Shown here: piece after piece, positions 1 to 11,690 of the stretch
How positions within the stretch are numbered: the stretch's first letter is position 1
Layout: each line of letters opens with the position of its first letter
Source: Hydractinia symbiolongicarpus
Lineage: Eukaryota; Cnidaria; Hydrozoa; Anthoathecata; Hydractiniidae
Reading direction: 5' to 3'
Assembly: GCF_029227915.1 (NCBI RefSeq)
Contig: NC_079879.1
Span: 5,518,001 to 5,582,000, forward strand
Length of the DNA: 64,000 nt
The notes under the pieces: generated by a model
What the model was told of the DNA's origin: nothing
The model's input: only the letters and a program-made list of their open reading frames with translations
The model's database searches: none
Translations under genes and position numbers: made by a program

Positions 1-41
1 CAAAAATATTCTGTAAATGAAGCTATTATTTTTTTACTTAC

Positions 42-2559
42 ATTTTTTTCCATAAAGTGATTGTATCCCATCAATGTCATCTTGGTGAAGTTTCGTCAGA
101 CGACTGTACGTTGGCCACATAATAGAACCTCTCACTTTCGAGTGCTTCAACCCAAGAGCATGCCCAATTTCGTGAATGGCAACGGAGTAAAAATCAGTAC
201 CTACAAAATGTACGTTGACAGCTTTATGTTTGATGGTTCAAGACATGATACCACGGTAAAAATGGCTCTCAATTTTTTAATTAGAATTTTAATTAATTTT
301 TACACGCTTTTATATAATCAAAATGTTATAGGCAAATACACGTTTCCCGAATTACATGTTTTTTAAAATTTTAGAATTTTAATGTTTTGACTTTAGGATC
401 ATATTCAACATCATTGGATTGTTGTGTGTATAAATTTTTAACTTAATCCGACATGTGAAAATTCTGTTTTGGTGGTGTTAATGTTGGGTCAAAATTTTCT
501 ACTTGTACTAATAAGCCTTGGCTTCAAGCGGAGTTCAATTAGGCCAAAATTAAAAAAACCTGTTGTTGCAGGTTATTTGTTGTATAAATCTGAAGATTTC
601 ACAATCTATAAAATTTCAGGTAAGGATTCCAAAAATCACGTTCATCTTGTTTGAAAAAGTTTAGAAGTAGCAGTGGTACATCAAAGAAAACTAATTCGGG
701 AAAAGTGTATTGAGGCTAAAATCTTTCAAAAATCAAAGTAAGGTTTCAGAGCAGCCTGAAATGTATAATTAAAAAAGAAAAAGAGCAAAAATTTGAGTGT
801 TTAAATAAATTTTATACGAAAAAGGTGTTAAAACTAAAGTTCGATTTCGACCTGGTGCAATAGCCTAAGTTAACACGTCAATTAGGTCTTCCAAATTAAA
901 TGTAAAAAAGTTAAAAAAACTGAGCAACATTTTGCCTTAGCTTAAATTATTTGCTGATAAAGAAGTGTGTAGTTCATTACTTTCGCCTTTGAATTCTAAT
1001 TTTATGTACCTGCTAATCCGCGTCCCCATGTTTCAGCACCGTCGAAATGTAGAATACCATGTGGAGGATAGAATGCATGGGCTAGCGTACCACCGGAGCC
1101 ATCAAAACTGCTTCCATCACCATGATTACCTTTCTCCCATCTAGAAACACACGTTTTTGTGTCAGATGTCAATAAATAACAATCATTGACATCTGACACA
1201 AAATCAACTTTCATTCAATTTCACAACGCACGAATCGATCAAAACTTAAAAATAAACCAATGAGAATGATTTAAGTGGTTTGCTTAGCGCAAGTCTAAAA
1301 GTAGCACACTGTTTCACGCAACAAATTTTATGCAGGAAGACCAAATCGCTTACCCAATTCTCATATCAGCTTTATCTTCGTAAATTTCTTCAAACTCAAG
1401 ATTTGTAACTTCAGCCCAAACTCCAAATGACCATCTCAAGAACTTTCGAATATTGAACATAGCCATATCAGATGCTAGAATACAAAAAGCTGTTGAAAAA
1501 CAACTGAATTCTGATTTAAACAATATGCATTTTTTATCATGTTTTGTTTTGAAATCTGCTGCTATACTCTGTCAATGTCAAGCAAAAACTCTATGATTAC
1601 AAATCACCAACTTAACTTCATTTTAACATCATGTTTAGAATACAATGTCAACGTAAAACCTCTTTATTTCAAAACGTATTTAATTTACCTCCTTTATAGA
1701 TGTAATAAGTCAGTTTGGATTTGTGCCATTTGGTTGTAGTTTTAAAGTAAGCATTTGTAGAGATTTGTAAGTCAGACATTCCACATCTTGGTTTTTTCAT
1801 CTCTTTCTTTGTTTCAGCATCAACAACACCGGTTTGTGGCAGCCCGGAAAATTCTTGATATGATTTCACAGCATCCTCAAGACCACTCTTTCCGTCGAAA
1901 GCAAATGGATTGTAGTATCCATACTTTGTGAGGAACGTCTTAATAAAAAAATTTGGAATTTTTTACTGTAGTTGGACTTTTAAGAATTTCTAAAAATTTC
2001 TCTAAATTTTCCAAAGGGAATTTTAGAAAAAAATTCTAAAGGAAAAAGAATGCTTTTTTATCATTATTTGAATAATATTCGGAACCTGCTACCCGACTCC
2101 TGAATCAAGCCATAAAAAGTTATTCTTTCTATTTTCTTGGTCGTTGCAGTGTGAATTGAAATTTTACTGTTGCCTTGAGAAGTAATTTTAAGCTAGGACA
2201 TGGAACAAAAAGATAAAAAATATAAAATAAAATAAAAAAATAAATAAAATAAAATTTCCCTAGGTAACTAGCAGGGGCGGATCCAGCATTTTTAACATGT
2301 CAGTCACTTTTTTTGCGAAGCAAAAAAATGCGCAGCATTATGCTGCGCCCAGAACAGCTGGGGGTCAAGGGGGCGCTGTAAGCCACCCATGGGAGGTCTG
2401 GGGCGCAGCCCTGGAAACTTTCGCTATTTTGACCTCTTAGCCAATTCGAATTACTACCAGATGCAAATATGCAAAAAAAGTTAATTTAATACAAACCTCA
2501 GGATCAATTGATGTCGCGTATATAGCAAGAGCGCTAAAAGTAATGATTTGAAGCCACAT
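42..2559 (-). CDS. Matrix metalloproteinase (matrixin), 3' end outside the window
   Basis: A secreted zinc endopeptidase that would act on extracellular matrix. Five exons on the minus strand join in phase: 2497-2559, 1689-1938, 1354-1474, 1010-1140 and 42-200, giving about 241 residues before the edge. Residues 1-16 form a signal peptide. Residues 22-70 match the peptidoglycan-binding-like prodomain. C73 lies in the cysteine switch PRCGMSD, where the usual last Pro is Ser. Exon 4 holds the structural metal site HGDGSSFDG followed by [10 protein letters not shown]. Exon 5 has the catalytic motif [11 protein letters not shown] (H198, E199, H202, H208) and the Met-turn SIMWPTY (M216). I see no furin site between switch and catalytic domain, so activation is probably not by furin. 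The final donor at 41/40 shows that at least one more exon, perhaps a hemopexin part, lies outside. Family assignment is firm; the MMP subtype is not. Confidence 0.9.
2272..2440. repeat. Interspersed repeat with AGGGGCGGATCC-type end
   Basis: A GC-rich block in AT-rich intron DNA of the metalloproteinase gene begins with GGGGCGGATCCAG. Similar boundaries occur at 9318 and, on the other strand, near 12040, so this is a dispersed family. It contains a short inverted repeat (GCGCAGCATTATGCTGCGC). I cannot assign a transposon class. Confidence 0.5.
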
Positions 2560-2621
2560 TCTGGTGTAGCAATTCGGTGAAAGACTTCAGTGAAAGTAAA
2601 GATGAAGTTAATTTTCGTGCG

Positions 2622-2629
2622 TATTTATA
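2622..2629 (-). promoter_or_regulatory. TATA box of the metalloproteinase gene
   Basis: The minus strand reads TATAAATA, 63 bases upstream of the ATG at 2559. This distance fits a core promoter with a 5' UTR of roughly 35 bases. No transcription start is visible directly. Confidence 0.5.
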
Positions 2630-2639
2630 GATGACAACT

Positions 2640-3195
2640 TTGTTTGTGTTGTAAATAGTGGTAATTTTATTTGTTATATGAGCCTGGTGTTGAGTTTCAT
2701 ATGATTTGTCAATGTACACCAAACTTATAAGGCACTAGAGAAGAGGTTGAACTGAAAAAACCCTGCTTAAGATAATTTAAATTGATAGATCAATTAAAAA
2801 CTTAACAAACATAAAGTCTCACAAAAAATAATAAAAAATAACACATAATTAAAAAAATATTGAAACGCACTTTCAAAAACGTATTGATAGTAAGTTGACT
2901 ATCGTATACCCAACTGCTCAAATGTTAATTTTGATTTAAAAATTATTGCATTTAAGAAATTTGCGTTTATATTTGACAAATGTTATAGGTAATAATTATG
3001 TGTGAAAATTATCATTTTAATGTGTTTTTGCTAAAACATTTCACATTAATATTTAACAAATGCAATTATAATCATAAAAAAACACGTCTTAATGTACAAA
3101 AACTGTCAAATAATAAGTTTTTTGTTTATTTAGCTTTTTTGTTGTGTTTAACAAGGGTAAGCATTCTTTCTTACAGAAGTGACATCAGACTAAAA
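2640..3195. other. Upstream AT-rich DNA, nothing recognised
   Basis: Upstream side of the metalloproteinase gene. Short open frames on both strands have no motif or splice context and look like chance frames in AT-rich sequence. Confidence 0.5.
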
Positions 3196-3196
3196 T

Positions 3197-3400
3197 AAAT
3201 GGACCAATTAAAAGGTCATGCTGCAAGAAATTAAACACACTTTAGAACCACATAGACGCCTAGACAACCTGTTTATAAATAATTAATTTTTTATTGTCAT
3301 TTGTTACTTTTTTTAATTTTCTGAAGAAAGAAAATTTTCCTAGAGTAGCTATTCTTTTTGGGCGGTAAGATAAGCTACGGTCAAAATTTCGAAGGATATA
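3197..3400 (+). repeat. Interspersed repeat, copy 1
   Basis: The stretch starting ATGGACCAATTAAAAGGTCA recurs with substitutions at 29918-30110 in the same orientation. Shared blocks include GGTCATGCTGCAAGAAATTA, TAGACAACCTGTTTA and AAGCTAC. The similarity runs about 190 bases. No coding capacity or terminal structure is clear. Confidence 0.6.
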
Positions 3401-3679
3401 GCTAGCTAGCCAGTTCAGAAGGTTTGAAGTTTATTTTATTAGAAAGTTTGAGTCTCCAAACTATCAATAATCGCATGAATATGTTCCACGCAAATCTCAA
3501 ACTTTCGATAAATCGTATTACCTCGAAACCTTTACAACGCCATCAACTACTTGTCCCAACCAATAAACCTTTATACTTCTCATGAAGCATCAAAATATTA
3601 GACTTGTATGATAGTTGCTGTTCTTGGTAATCCATACACGCAACACGTAAACACAAGTTTCGTAAAAAAAATTTAATCT

Positions 3680-4130
3680 GAAGTCTGAATCTATTAAAGA
3701 TGAAGACGGCCACAAAAAGAAAGACAGGCTCCGCAAGGCTCCGCAAAGCTGAGCTTGTTGTTTGTTGGCCCCTCTGCCTTGTTTTATATTCGCTACACAC
3801 AAACTGTACATTGCGTCACTTACCCGACGTGCAGTGGCGCTCTCAACCAATTAAAATATCACCATTGCGGGTGCCTTTCACCTACAAATATACTTCCCAT
3901 GAAATCACGTGACTTGGTCTTCTATAGCAACGAGACAGCACATTTTTTCCCTTTCCCCTTTCGTTATAAACAGACCCTTCATAATGACCGACCGCTAACG
4001 CCAGATCGGGTTGTTTTGATTCTATCATGGATTAATTTCACTAACCGAGCAGAAAGCGGTATAAGAAATAAGGCCTGTGCGTCTGACGAAGCCCTTGTTT
4101 CTTAGGTCATCCCTTTACCCACACAACATC
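3680..4130. promoter_or_regulatory. GC-richer, CpG-containing stretch, possible promoter
   Basis: Base composition is clearly richer in G, C and CpG than the surroundings. It contains an E-box TCACGTGA (3905-3912), a CCAAT-like AACCAATT near 3846 and an RFX-like TAGCAACGAG near 3926. It lies upstream of the apolipoprotein-L-like pseudogene and could be its former promoter. The motifs are short and this is a weak call. Confidence 0.25.
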
Positions 4131-4204
4131 CTTTCTCTACATACGATACTTTGAATGCACGACTGGAGAGTAGGGACACGCAATCGAAAAAAAACTTAAC
4201 AAAT

Positions 4205-4400
4205 AAATCGAATGTATTACTGTTGAATAAATTTGTATCGAATGTATTTTTATCGAATGAGTTTTTATCGAGTCGAATGAGTTCATCGCATAATCGAATG
4301 AGTTTAAATAATCTAATAAGTTGATTACATAATCAAACAAGTGCATCGCATAATCGAATGAACTTGTCGCCAATGGAATAGCCTTTTCGCATAATCTCAT
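4205..4400. repeat. Imperfect TCGAATGA-rich tandem repeat
   Basis: The words TCGAATGA, TAATCGAATGAG and CGCATAATC recur at irregular spacing. The open frame on the minus strand is only a by-product of this repetition. Confidence 0.55.
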
Positions 4401-4973
4401 TAATTTAAATAATATAATTTCACAGAAGGCACTTTTGGCGTGACAAACTTTTGTTTTATTACCTGAATAGTTTTGTGTTTTTTCCTCATGGTTTCTATGG
4501 TTATTTTTGTTTTTATTGACATTACCCACAATGCATTTTTTTTAATGCGCATTCAAAGAATTTTAAATAAAACTTTTGCATAAAATATTTCCAGGAATTT
4601 CTTTTGTTTGTTTAATCATAGAGATATATTAAATTTGTTTCGTTAACACATGTAGGTTTACATACATAAAGCCTTCGTTTAAAATTTTTTAAAAGTTTTC
4701 GACTTCCTTGTTTTTTATTTGCGACATAAATAATTTCGATTCACCATGAAAATGAAATTGTTATAATATTTCCTTTAATTATCACTGGAAAAACTTTCGA
4801 TGGAAGAACTGTGTGAACGATGTATCAATTTTTGGATCATCGTCATAAGATATGGAAGCAGGAATTGAGTGAATTAAATGAATTTTCTTCTTCTCTTTTC
4901 ACCACAGAGTGCCAAACTTAGTAAATTTATAGCAAAAAGTCGACACTTTGATAACATCGGGTTTCTATTTTCA

Positions 4974-5928
4974 GACATTTGAAAGATAACTGCCCAGCGT
5001 GTCCCACTTCTGCAGTCGATTTTTGGCACGACGTTCTAATGAACAATTCAATGGAATCCTTCTCCCAGGATGTGGAAAATTCCTGTAGCGCCTTAAATAA
5101 CATAGCCCAAGATCTTGATTCTTTGTCCGAAAATTATGGAATGGAAAAAATGGTTAGCGGGGGAGTGTCTATTGTTGGTGGAGCGATAGCTATTGGTGGA
5201 TTGGTGTTAGCACCATTTACTGGTGGTGTAAGTACAGTTGCCACGTTTGGTGGGTTGACAGGTATTCTAGTGAGTCGGATCTATTGGAGCCAATATTGGA
5301 AAATCATATTCAGAGAATAGCAAACAAAAGGAAGCTAAGGCAAAAATTGAACGTGCAATCGCGTTAAGTTCTCTTCTACTTAAATTGATTGACGAATACA
5401 TGCTTGCTTTAAAACGTTCCGGTGAATATATTAACGATGTCAACTCACAAAGCGACAAAATGCTGCTAAGCAAAATGAAAAACTCCAGAGCGTACAGACA
5501 TTACACTGAAGCAAGGAAGGCGCTGGATAAGAAAATAACCGCCAAAGATTTAGATGCGGAAATTAATGTCAGTTCCTTTAAAGAGTTTAGACAGGTTGCT
5601 AAAGCAACTGGTATATGGTACTGGTAATGGCTGGTTATCGTACCGCAGAAAGATAATCAGCTACTATATCTATTTCTTGGTTCAAATGGTGGACAATTAG
5701 TCTTGTTCAAGCAGGAGCTCGTACCACAAGATTTTTATCCTTAGCAGGTGGAGCGCTTGGTGTTGCTTTCGGTGTATATGATTGTATCGACGGTATCAAA
5801 GATATCAAGGATCTTTCCGAGAACTGGCAGATAAATTGAAAGAACAGAAAGAAGAAATTGTAGAAGCATATAATGCTCTTATCTCTGATGACGACGAGAT
5901 TAAAATCGGGATTGAAAAAGAAAATTAA
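4974..5928 (+). pseudogene. Apolipoprotein-L-like gene, broken
   Basis: A likely 3' splice site (TATTTTCAG) at 4973 leads into a frame with a family-like N-terminal helical region and a glycine/alanine-rich hydrophobic hairpin (GGVSIVGGAIAIGGLVLAPF, near 5157-5216), as in the membrane-inserting part of APOL-like proteins. The frame is lost near 5275-5285. Downstream, a shifted frame continues with a charged helix to a stop at 5624. Another frame carries a second hydrophobic stretch (5700-5800) ending near 5825, and a third shift leads to a Lys/Glu-rich C terminus and TAA at 5928. At least three lesions in one exon make this a pseudogene, unless the assembly has errors here. In other animals the family is membrane-associated and some members form ion channels. 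The ancestral function here cannot be inferred. Confidence 0.7.
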
Positions 5929-5964
5929 TGCAACACAAACTGGTAATTTCAATATATTTCATAA

Positions 5965-6086
5965 CAACCTCGATCCCAGGACTTGTTGTCTCTTTTTGCA
6001 TATCGCACGGCTAGACAAATACGAACGTCAGACCTATCAATAAGCGCAGCGCCGATGAGAGACAAAACGCCCTGGGAATGAGGTTG
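5965..6086. mobile_element. 122-bp MITE with 9-bp target duplication
   Basis: Terminal inverted repeats read CAACCTCGATCCCAGG on the left and CAACCTCATTCCCAGG on the right (reverse complement). The element is flanked by the direct repeat ATTTCATAA at 5956-5964 and 6087-6095. A 9-bp duplication is typical of Mutator-like elements. It has no coding capacity. Related CCTCGTTCC-type copies lie at 37626-37706 and 48689-48795. Confidence 0.8.
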
Positions 6087-6515
6087 ATTTCATAAGAAAT
6101 GTTTAAATGTTATACTATAAGAATAGTGAAGCAAGGAAATATATATCGAAAACGACCGCCGGCAAGCCACAAAAAATGTGATACAGTATTTTATTTGTCT
6201 TTTATGAAAAGTTCTAACTTTCCTCAAATTTTTGTGAATTCTTTTGTTTTCAACTTTATGCGCAAAATATCAATTTAAATTCAATTACGAAAGAAATATG
6301 ATAGTAATAAACAGAATTCCCTTTTTTCGTGTTAATTGTTTAACCTACACTTTGGGATAAAAATGTGCGCACATGTAGGCCAGAAAAACAGCGCTAAAAA
6401 TTTTATAGTCATATTCTCTAGCACGCCCACGAACAATTCGAATCTCTTAAAGAATGGCCATGCTGACGTCAGCAAAAATTAAGAAATTAGGACTTTACCA
6501 AATAACCAAATAAAT

Positions 6516-6635
6516 AATCCGAACATTGACAATCCAAACATTGACAATCCGAACATTGACAATCCGAACATTGACAATCCGAACATTGACAATCCGAACA
6601 TTGACAATCCGAACATTGACAATCCGAACATTTAC
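6516..6635 (+). repeat. 15-bp minisatellite, 8 copies
   Basis: Eight nearly perfect copies of AATCCGAACATTGAC, 120 bp in total. One copy has A for G and the last has TTTAC. The unit is a multiple of three, so a frame stays open on both strands, but nothing suggests it is translated. Confidence 0.9.
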
Positions 6636-7007
6636 AAGTTTGTAATGTGTGAATTTAATATAGAAATAGCTTACGCAATTACTTGTGGTGGCGTATTTTG
6701 AAATTAGCTGGCTTATCTCAACATATTCTGACCAAGATAGTAGTAGGATAGAAAAGTTTAACATTCCATCAAGATTCATTTCGCACACAATTATTTTCTT
6801 ACTTTTTATGTCAAATATAAATTTTTATGAATATAACTGAAAGTATAAGAGGTTAACTGCTTTAACTTATATCTAACATAAAAAAAGATGAGTGTCATAG
6901 AGATTTTAAGGTACCCAAATTGCGTACCAACATGGAATGATACAACCAAACATGGGGGGATAAAAACAAACATTGGGTGATACAACCAAACAAAACAATA
7001 TACATAC

Positions 7008-7058
7008 TAGTCGTTAGTTCGTAAAAGAATCCACGTGTTAGCACGTCGTACATATTTC
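7008..7058 (+). repeat. Fragment of the ACTAGTCGTTAGCCCGTGG repeat family
   Basis: A diverged copy (ACTAGTCGTTAGTTCGTAAA, then AAGAATCCACGTG) of the family best seen at 52033-52245. Confidence 0.45.
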
Positions 7059-7817
7059 GCCATCACATTTTCGACATTGGTACATATCCCAGGAATCGCA
7101 ATTTGATGTAATGATTCAGCTATCATTTTCTACAGAATACGGATATATCCTTCTAAATCAAACCTGCCATATTCATATCCACACAACGTAATTTTACAGG
7201 CCTGAATAAAACATGGTTCAACATATGCGGCGGAGTTGTCTCTCCGCAATTCCTATTTGCCTAGAATACCGAATAATCCCCCCTCTTCCCTTTAATTGGT
7301 AATTTTTGATAGTTTTTTCAAAGTGGCGCTAATAAAAACGAACGGGTCCATTGTACCAACGCACCCGTTCATTAGAAGATTGCCTTCATTTGTGTAGGTA
7401 TCCACGTAATCAACCAACGACAATTTCCTTACACACGGTCTAGGGTTATGTTTCAAATCAGCGTGGGTGAGACTATGGTGCAAGGCAAAAAAGGAAAGTC
7501 ATATCCCATGAACATGATTCGTCAAATATCAGAATGATAAAAAAACAGAAATATGGAATATTAGAACAGTGGTTGCAAGATTATAAAAAATCCAGCCAAT
7601 GATAGTTTAGATGGAAAAATTGATCAGATGAGATCCAAAGTTCTTGTAGAAGTAAATAAATGTAAGTACGATAATAATTTAACTTTCAATCGACGAATAT
7701 GGGATTTGCAAAAAAGAAAGAGAAATGAACTGAGAAATAGAAGATAATAAAATTCTAAAGGAACAACTTAAAGAATAGTGTCTTTCAGAGTCAGCACACT
7801 AATACCGTATATAATGA

Positions 7818-8290
7818 GTGACAGCATTATCAAAAATTTGTAATAATATGGACAACAACCAGCAAATATATGTCAAATCTTTTTCTGGTGCAAAAATCCA
7901 ATGCATGTCAGAGTACAATAAACCATCATTAAAACTGAAGCTAGACCACATCATTCTTTATATTGGCAACAAACAATTTAAAACCGAATCCAATCAATAA
8001 AAATGTTGCTTCTTTTATAATAGACTTAGCTAACACAGCGCTAAATGACATTAAAGTTTCTATTTCAGCAATAGTGCCAAGAGCTGATCAATTATAATTA
8101 CGAAGTTAAAGTTGTGAATTACCATCTCCAAAAACTTTTGTATTGAACAAAATATATGTTATATCCGAGGTGACAATATTGATGACAGTAAACATCTGAA
8201 TAGATGTAAAAGTCTCACAAAAAAGATATTAAGTAGAAAATTCTGTAAATTTCTCAAAAAATATTGATATTATTTGCATATTGGCGACCT
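7818..8290 (+). pseudogene. Decayed retroelement-type SGNH-hydrolase-like domain
   Basis: The frame 7818-8000 includes YVKSFSGAKIQCMSEY and LKLDHIILYIG. These resemble the start of the SGNH-like domain (SFPGAT...M..Y..P...LIIHVGTNDL) seen in many cnidarian retroelement-related predicted proteins. After the stop at 8000, other frames still give pieces like PRxD...VNYHLQKL and an NR.KS-type segment to about 8290, with many stops and shifts. Only relics remain. Assignment rests on remembered motifs, not on a search. Confidence 0.5.
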
Positions 8291-8299
8291 CAATGAGCT

Positions 8300-9317
8300 T
8301 GATGCTAGCATTACTCCATCAGTAGTGAATCCAATAAAGCAACTCAAGTTTGAACAATCAACCAAAGTTATGATACCCCATCTAAGTATAAACTCGTTAG
8401 GTGGTACATTTATACTGGACAGTTGAAAAGTAGCTATTGTTGAAAAGCATCTTGATATAATTTATTGGTCTCTAAAACAATACTTGACATGTTTTTTTCT
8501 TATACTATGTTGAGTTTTGAGGGATCAAAGCAGCTTATAAATCAACATGCTCCACTTAAGAGATCAGTGCTTCAAGTTCTACGCAATAGTAAAGCGGGTT
8601 ATTGAATTCTAACCGATTTTTTTGTTTCTATTAACAATCATTGCCGACGTCATCAAAATCTCACATTTATGGGCCTATACATTAGTTCAAAAATACGCAT
8701 GTCAATTTTCTTTACTTCCCAATTTCCCAATTCTTCTGAAAATAAAAAAAAACTTTAAAAACATAATAAGGAAGAAAGTAGAAGAAAAAACTTCTAAAAT
8801 TTCTAACAATTAATCGAATTAATTAAATGCATTGTGTTTGAATGAGGTCTGATAACACAATCTGAATAAAAAAACACCCTAACTCTTAACTATTATTAAC
8901 ACTCCTTATTGTCCTTTTTAGATGGAAAATTCACCGACTTTAATTTATTAACACTCTCCCAAGGTATGGATTTTAAAAATATTGTTGACGTCAGCATGCC
9001 TAAATTCAATGATTTTTTTTACCTTTCCGGGTCAGATTTTTTCAGAATGCGGACATTCCGGACAAAGTTTGAGCATTTTTACTTTACCTACACCCAAATT
9101 AAACTTTTGCAGCGTTCTGACTGCAGAAAAATGGCGATGTTTGTATTGTTTTGCCATTTCAAATATGACGTCGTTAAGCAAGAAAGAGTTCCTGCATCTA
9201 ATGTTATAAACTTTAAACATACAAAATTCATTTCTAAGTTTTATATTAGATCCTGTTCAAAATTCTTTCTATATTTGCAAACACACGCTCAGCCGGTAAA
9301 TGAGAAAAATCCATACA
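8300..9317. other. No gene recognised
   Basis: The 153-codon frame at 8909-9370 has no family motif and overlaps a repeat at its end. The splice-like context is weak. I treat it as noncoding. Confidence 0.4.
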
Positions 9318-9430
9318 GGGGCGGATCTAGGATTTCTGATGTACCCCGTCATAAAATGTACTTATATTAGTGACACGCGAAGGCCCACCATGGTTGGGCC
9401 TGAGGGCCCAGAAAATTTTTAAACATTGGA
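9318..9430 (+). repeat. GGGGCGGATCT-type interspersed repeat
   Basis: GC-rich block starting CAGGGGCGGATCTAGGATT, with the palindrome-like GGCCCACCATGGTTGGGCC. Same boundary family as at 2272 and near 12040. Confidence 0.5.
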
Positions 9431-9874
9431 GGATCCTAGATTGTCTGAAAACAACATTCCCGCATCTAAATTATTTGGAAAATAAAAAGGCTATTTGTCA
9501 TTCATACAGCATAAAACGAAAATCGTTACCGTGTCATCTTTTCAACAATGTTGTTTGGTTGCTTGTCTTTCTTGCTGAGTTTCTATTGTTATATATGAAG
9601 CCTATGAACTAAAGAAACAAGATTATCTCATATAATTTATAGATGTTAATAGGCCGTTTCGCTCAATATCAGAGCTCATCAGCATGCCTAGGATAACAAA
9701 AAATGTCATCCAGACATGGACAGCCAAATAAAAAAGAAGTAAAGAATTAAGATAACAAGATACAATGATGAGGAAAAAATAGAGAAAAATTTAGCTGTCA
9801 TTGGCATATTTATATTTAAAAAATACAGGATAACTTGACAACTGCAACTATGTTCTACTATTTCTTGACAGTTG

Positions 9875-11536
9875 TCAATTAAATGATAATGAATATTGGA
9901 ATGAAATGGTTTTATATAAATTAAAATGAATGCAGGATAAAATGACAACTGAGTAACCCCATAGTCCCTGCAATATATCAAATAAAACATCAGTTACATC
10001 AAAATTTTGTGGAAGGGAATCAACTATTTTTGATGTTATGACTGATTTATTATTGTTTGGAAAAAAATTAGGTTCATGGCTAGTACTATTTTGTAAAAGA
10101 TTACTAAAAACATTAGATACAGAAGAAGTAGAAGGATTTGAAATGTTGCTTGAAGGTGTATTATTAGTACCTTTTATTATTGCTTGGGGATCCTGACTTG
10201 ATGTAGGCAATTGCTGAGGAAGAGATACCTTTGGTACAATAAGCTTATTCTTGGTGACGGGTTTAAAATCAATTTTCTTTTGAAAGAATCCAGAAACATT
10301 GGTAGACATACATTTCTTCTTAAATAGAGGCTTATAAATTAATTCCTTAGAAGTAAATAAGAGTGGCACATAGTGAGTATGTTTAAAAGTAAGATCTGAA
10401 ATGAGATAACCTTCATAACAAAACAAAATATGGAAGCAAGTTTCATCAACCTTTGGCACACGTGGAAAAACCTTTTTATTGAATATTTCTTTGTATTTGA
10501 GAGGACCACAATCAGGATAATAACACATAATATTTCTGCGAATTATAGAAGACAATGACAAAACAAAGAGAGATGAGAACTATAATACTCAGAATTGACA
10601 AAAAGTTCAATGCAAGCAAGTAGCCTTAACTGTTGCGTCAAACTATTATCACCTACCAGACATAAGGATATGGAGCTAAACAAGCAATTTCCAGATGATT
10701 CGGACCTAAACAGTGAAAAATAAATAAATATTTCTTAGAGAAATTAAAGAGAATTCACTCCTCAGAGCAAAGACACTAAGTTTTAACATTTTGAGAAGAA
10801 TCAAAACCATTATTAATTCCACAGCTAGCTTATTATATGGCGCCGTAGATTAGTGGTTATAGCTCTCGTACTCTGTGCGGGAGACCGGGGTTCGATTCCT
10901 CTTGACGGCGATTCAACATGGGCGAGTGAATGTTACCATAGCCCCGGGTTAACCCAAGCCATGTGAGGGAAATTGGGAAGATGGCACACTGTGTGGGCCG
11001 TTGGATGTTGCCGGGAGTTGTCTAGTAGAGCGCGGGCCCTAATTGGGTCTGCGTCGCTCAAAATGAGCATTAAATACTCTAGGACTCTCCATCTAAGCCA
11101 TGGCCCCTCCTGGAAATAATAGACAGGGTATATCCCTCGATATTTGTGAGGCTAGCCATGTAAAATATGCGCATCTATCTATCTAGCCATAAGTAGTTCA
11201 TGGTGATGATATAGTGATGTACACTTAATTACTATGGTAACAAATGGTCAGCAATAATCAGAAATGGAAATTACAGAAAATAAAATCTTACCTCAATGCA
11301 ACACAATTCTTGGAAGAAACTGATGCAGGAAGATATTTCAAAGCATCTTCATTCACACCAATTTCTCCACAAGAAAGTACAGCATAAAGCTGTTCTGTGT
11401 TTAAAAACACATTTTTATTTGAATTTATCCATTTCTCAGAATAAATATTAAATATTTCAATCAATTTCTGCAAATCTTCGTCTTGAAATAATTTCAAAAC
11501 ATCTTCTCTCACTGAACTAAACGCCATGTTGAGCAA
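9875..11536 (-). CDS. Two-exon gene of unknown function
   Basis: Exon 1 is 11292-11536 and ends at the donor GAG/GTAAG. Exon 2 is 9875-10535 after the acceptor TTCGCAG. The phases fit (AG + A gives Arg), and the product is about 301 residues. The N-terminal 80 residues are probably helical (SVREDVLKLFQDEDLQKLIE). The start of exon 2 has a Cys pair (CYYPDC) and an aromatic-rich region. Residues 190-270 are Ser/Asn/Pro-rich and probably disordered. I recognise no family. A SINE lies in the intron, and CCAAT boxes lie upstream of the ATG. The last 25 residues are hydrophobic and could reflect read-through past an unseen splice site. It could also be an old transposon gene, though the intact frames and promoter favour a real gene. 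Confidence 0.55.
10839..11195 (+). mobile_element. tRNA-derived SINE
   Basis: The head (10839-10911) is tRNA-like, with an A box TAGATTAGTGG and a B box GGTTCGATTCC at pol III spacing. An unrelated body of about 270 bp follows and ends in a short ATCT repeat (GCGCATCTATCTATCT). It sits in the intron of the unknown two-exon gene, opposite to that gene. I could not find a clear target duplication. Confidence 0.85.
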
Positions 11537-11595
11537 TGATGTTTATGAAGATGAAGACTAGCGTGAGCATTTTGGCTTTTGCAGGGTATTGATTT

Positions 11596-11690
11596 TTAGC
11601 CAATCACAACTTAAGAAAACTTCAGTAATGACCAATCAAATCCTGCCGGTGTTCTTCTCCTGCAAACCCGGCACTCTAGACCAATAAGAG
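11596..11690 (-). promoter_or_regulatory. Cluster of three CCAAT boxes
   Basis: CCAAT occurs three times within about 90 bases (AGCCAATCACAA, GACCAATCAAAT, GACCAATAAGAG), 60-150 bases upstream of the start codon at 11536. This fits a TATA-less promoter for the minus-strand gene. CCAAT boxes work in either orientation. Confidence 0.45.

Noticed and set aside
3543-4105. Overlapping frames on both strands of 70-116 codons
   Set aside because: They coincide with the GC-richer stretch where stops are rarer. No motif or splice support.
4137-4529. 130-codon minus-strand frame
   Set aside because: Low-complexity frame created by TCGAATGA-type repeats.
6495-6788. Minus-strand frame with repeated VNVRI
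   Set aside because: By-product of the 15-bp minisatellite, whose unit is a multiple of three.
10839-10911. Functional tRNA gene
   Set aside because: A and B boxes are present, but it continues into a SINE body and the cloverleaf stems pair poorly.
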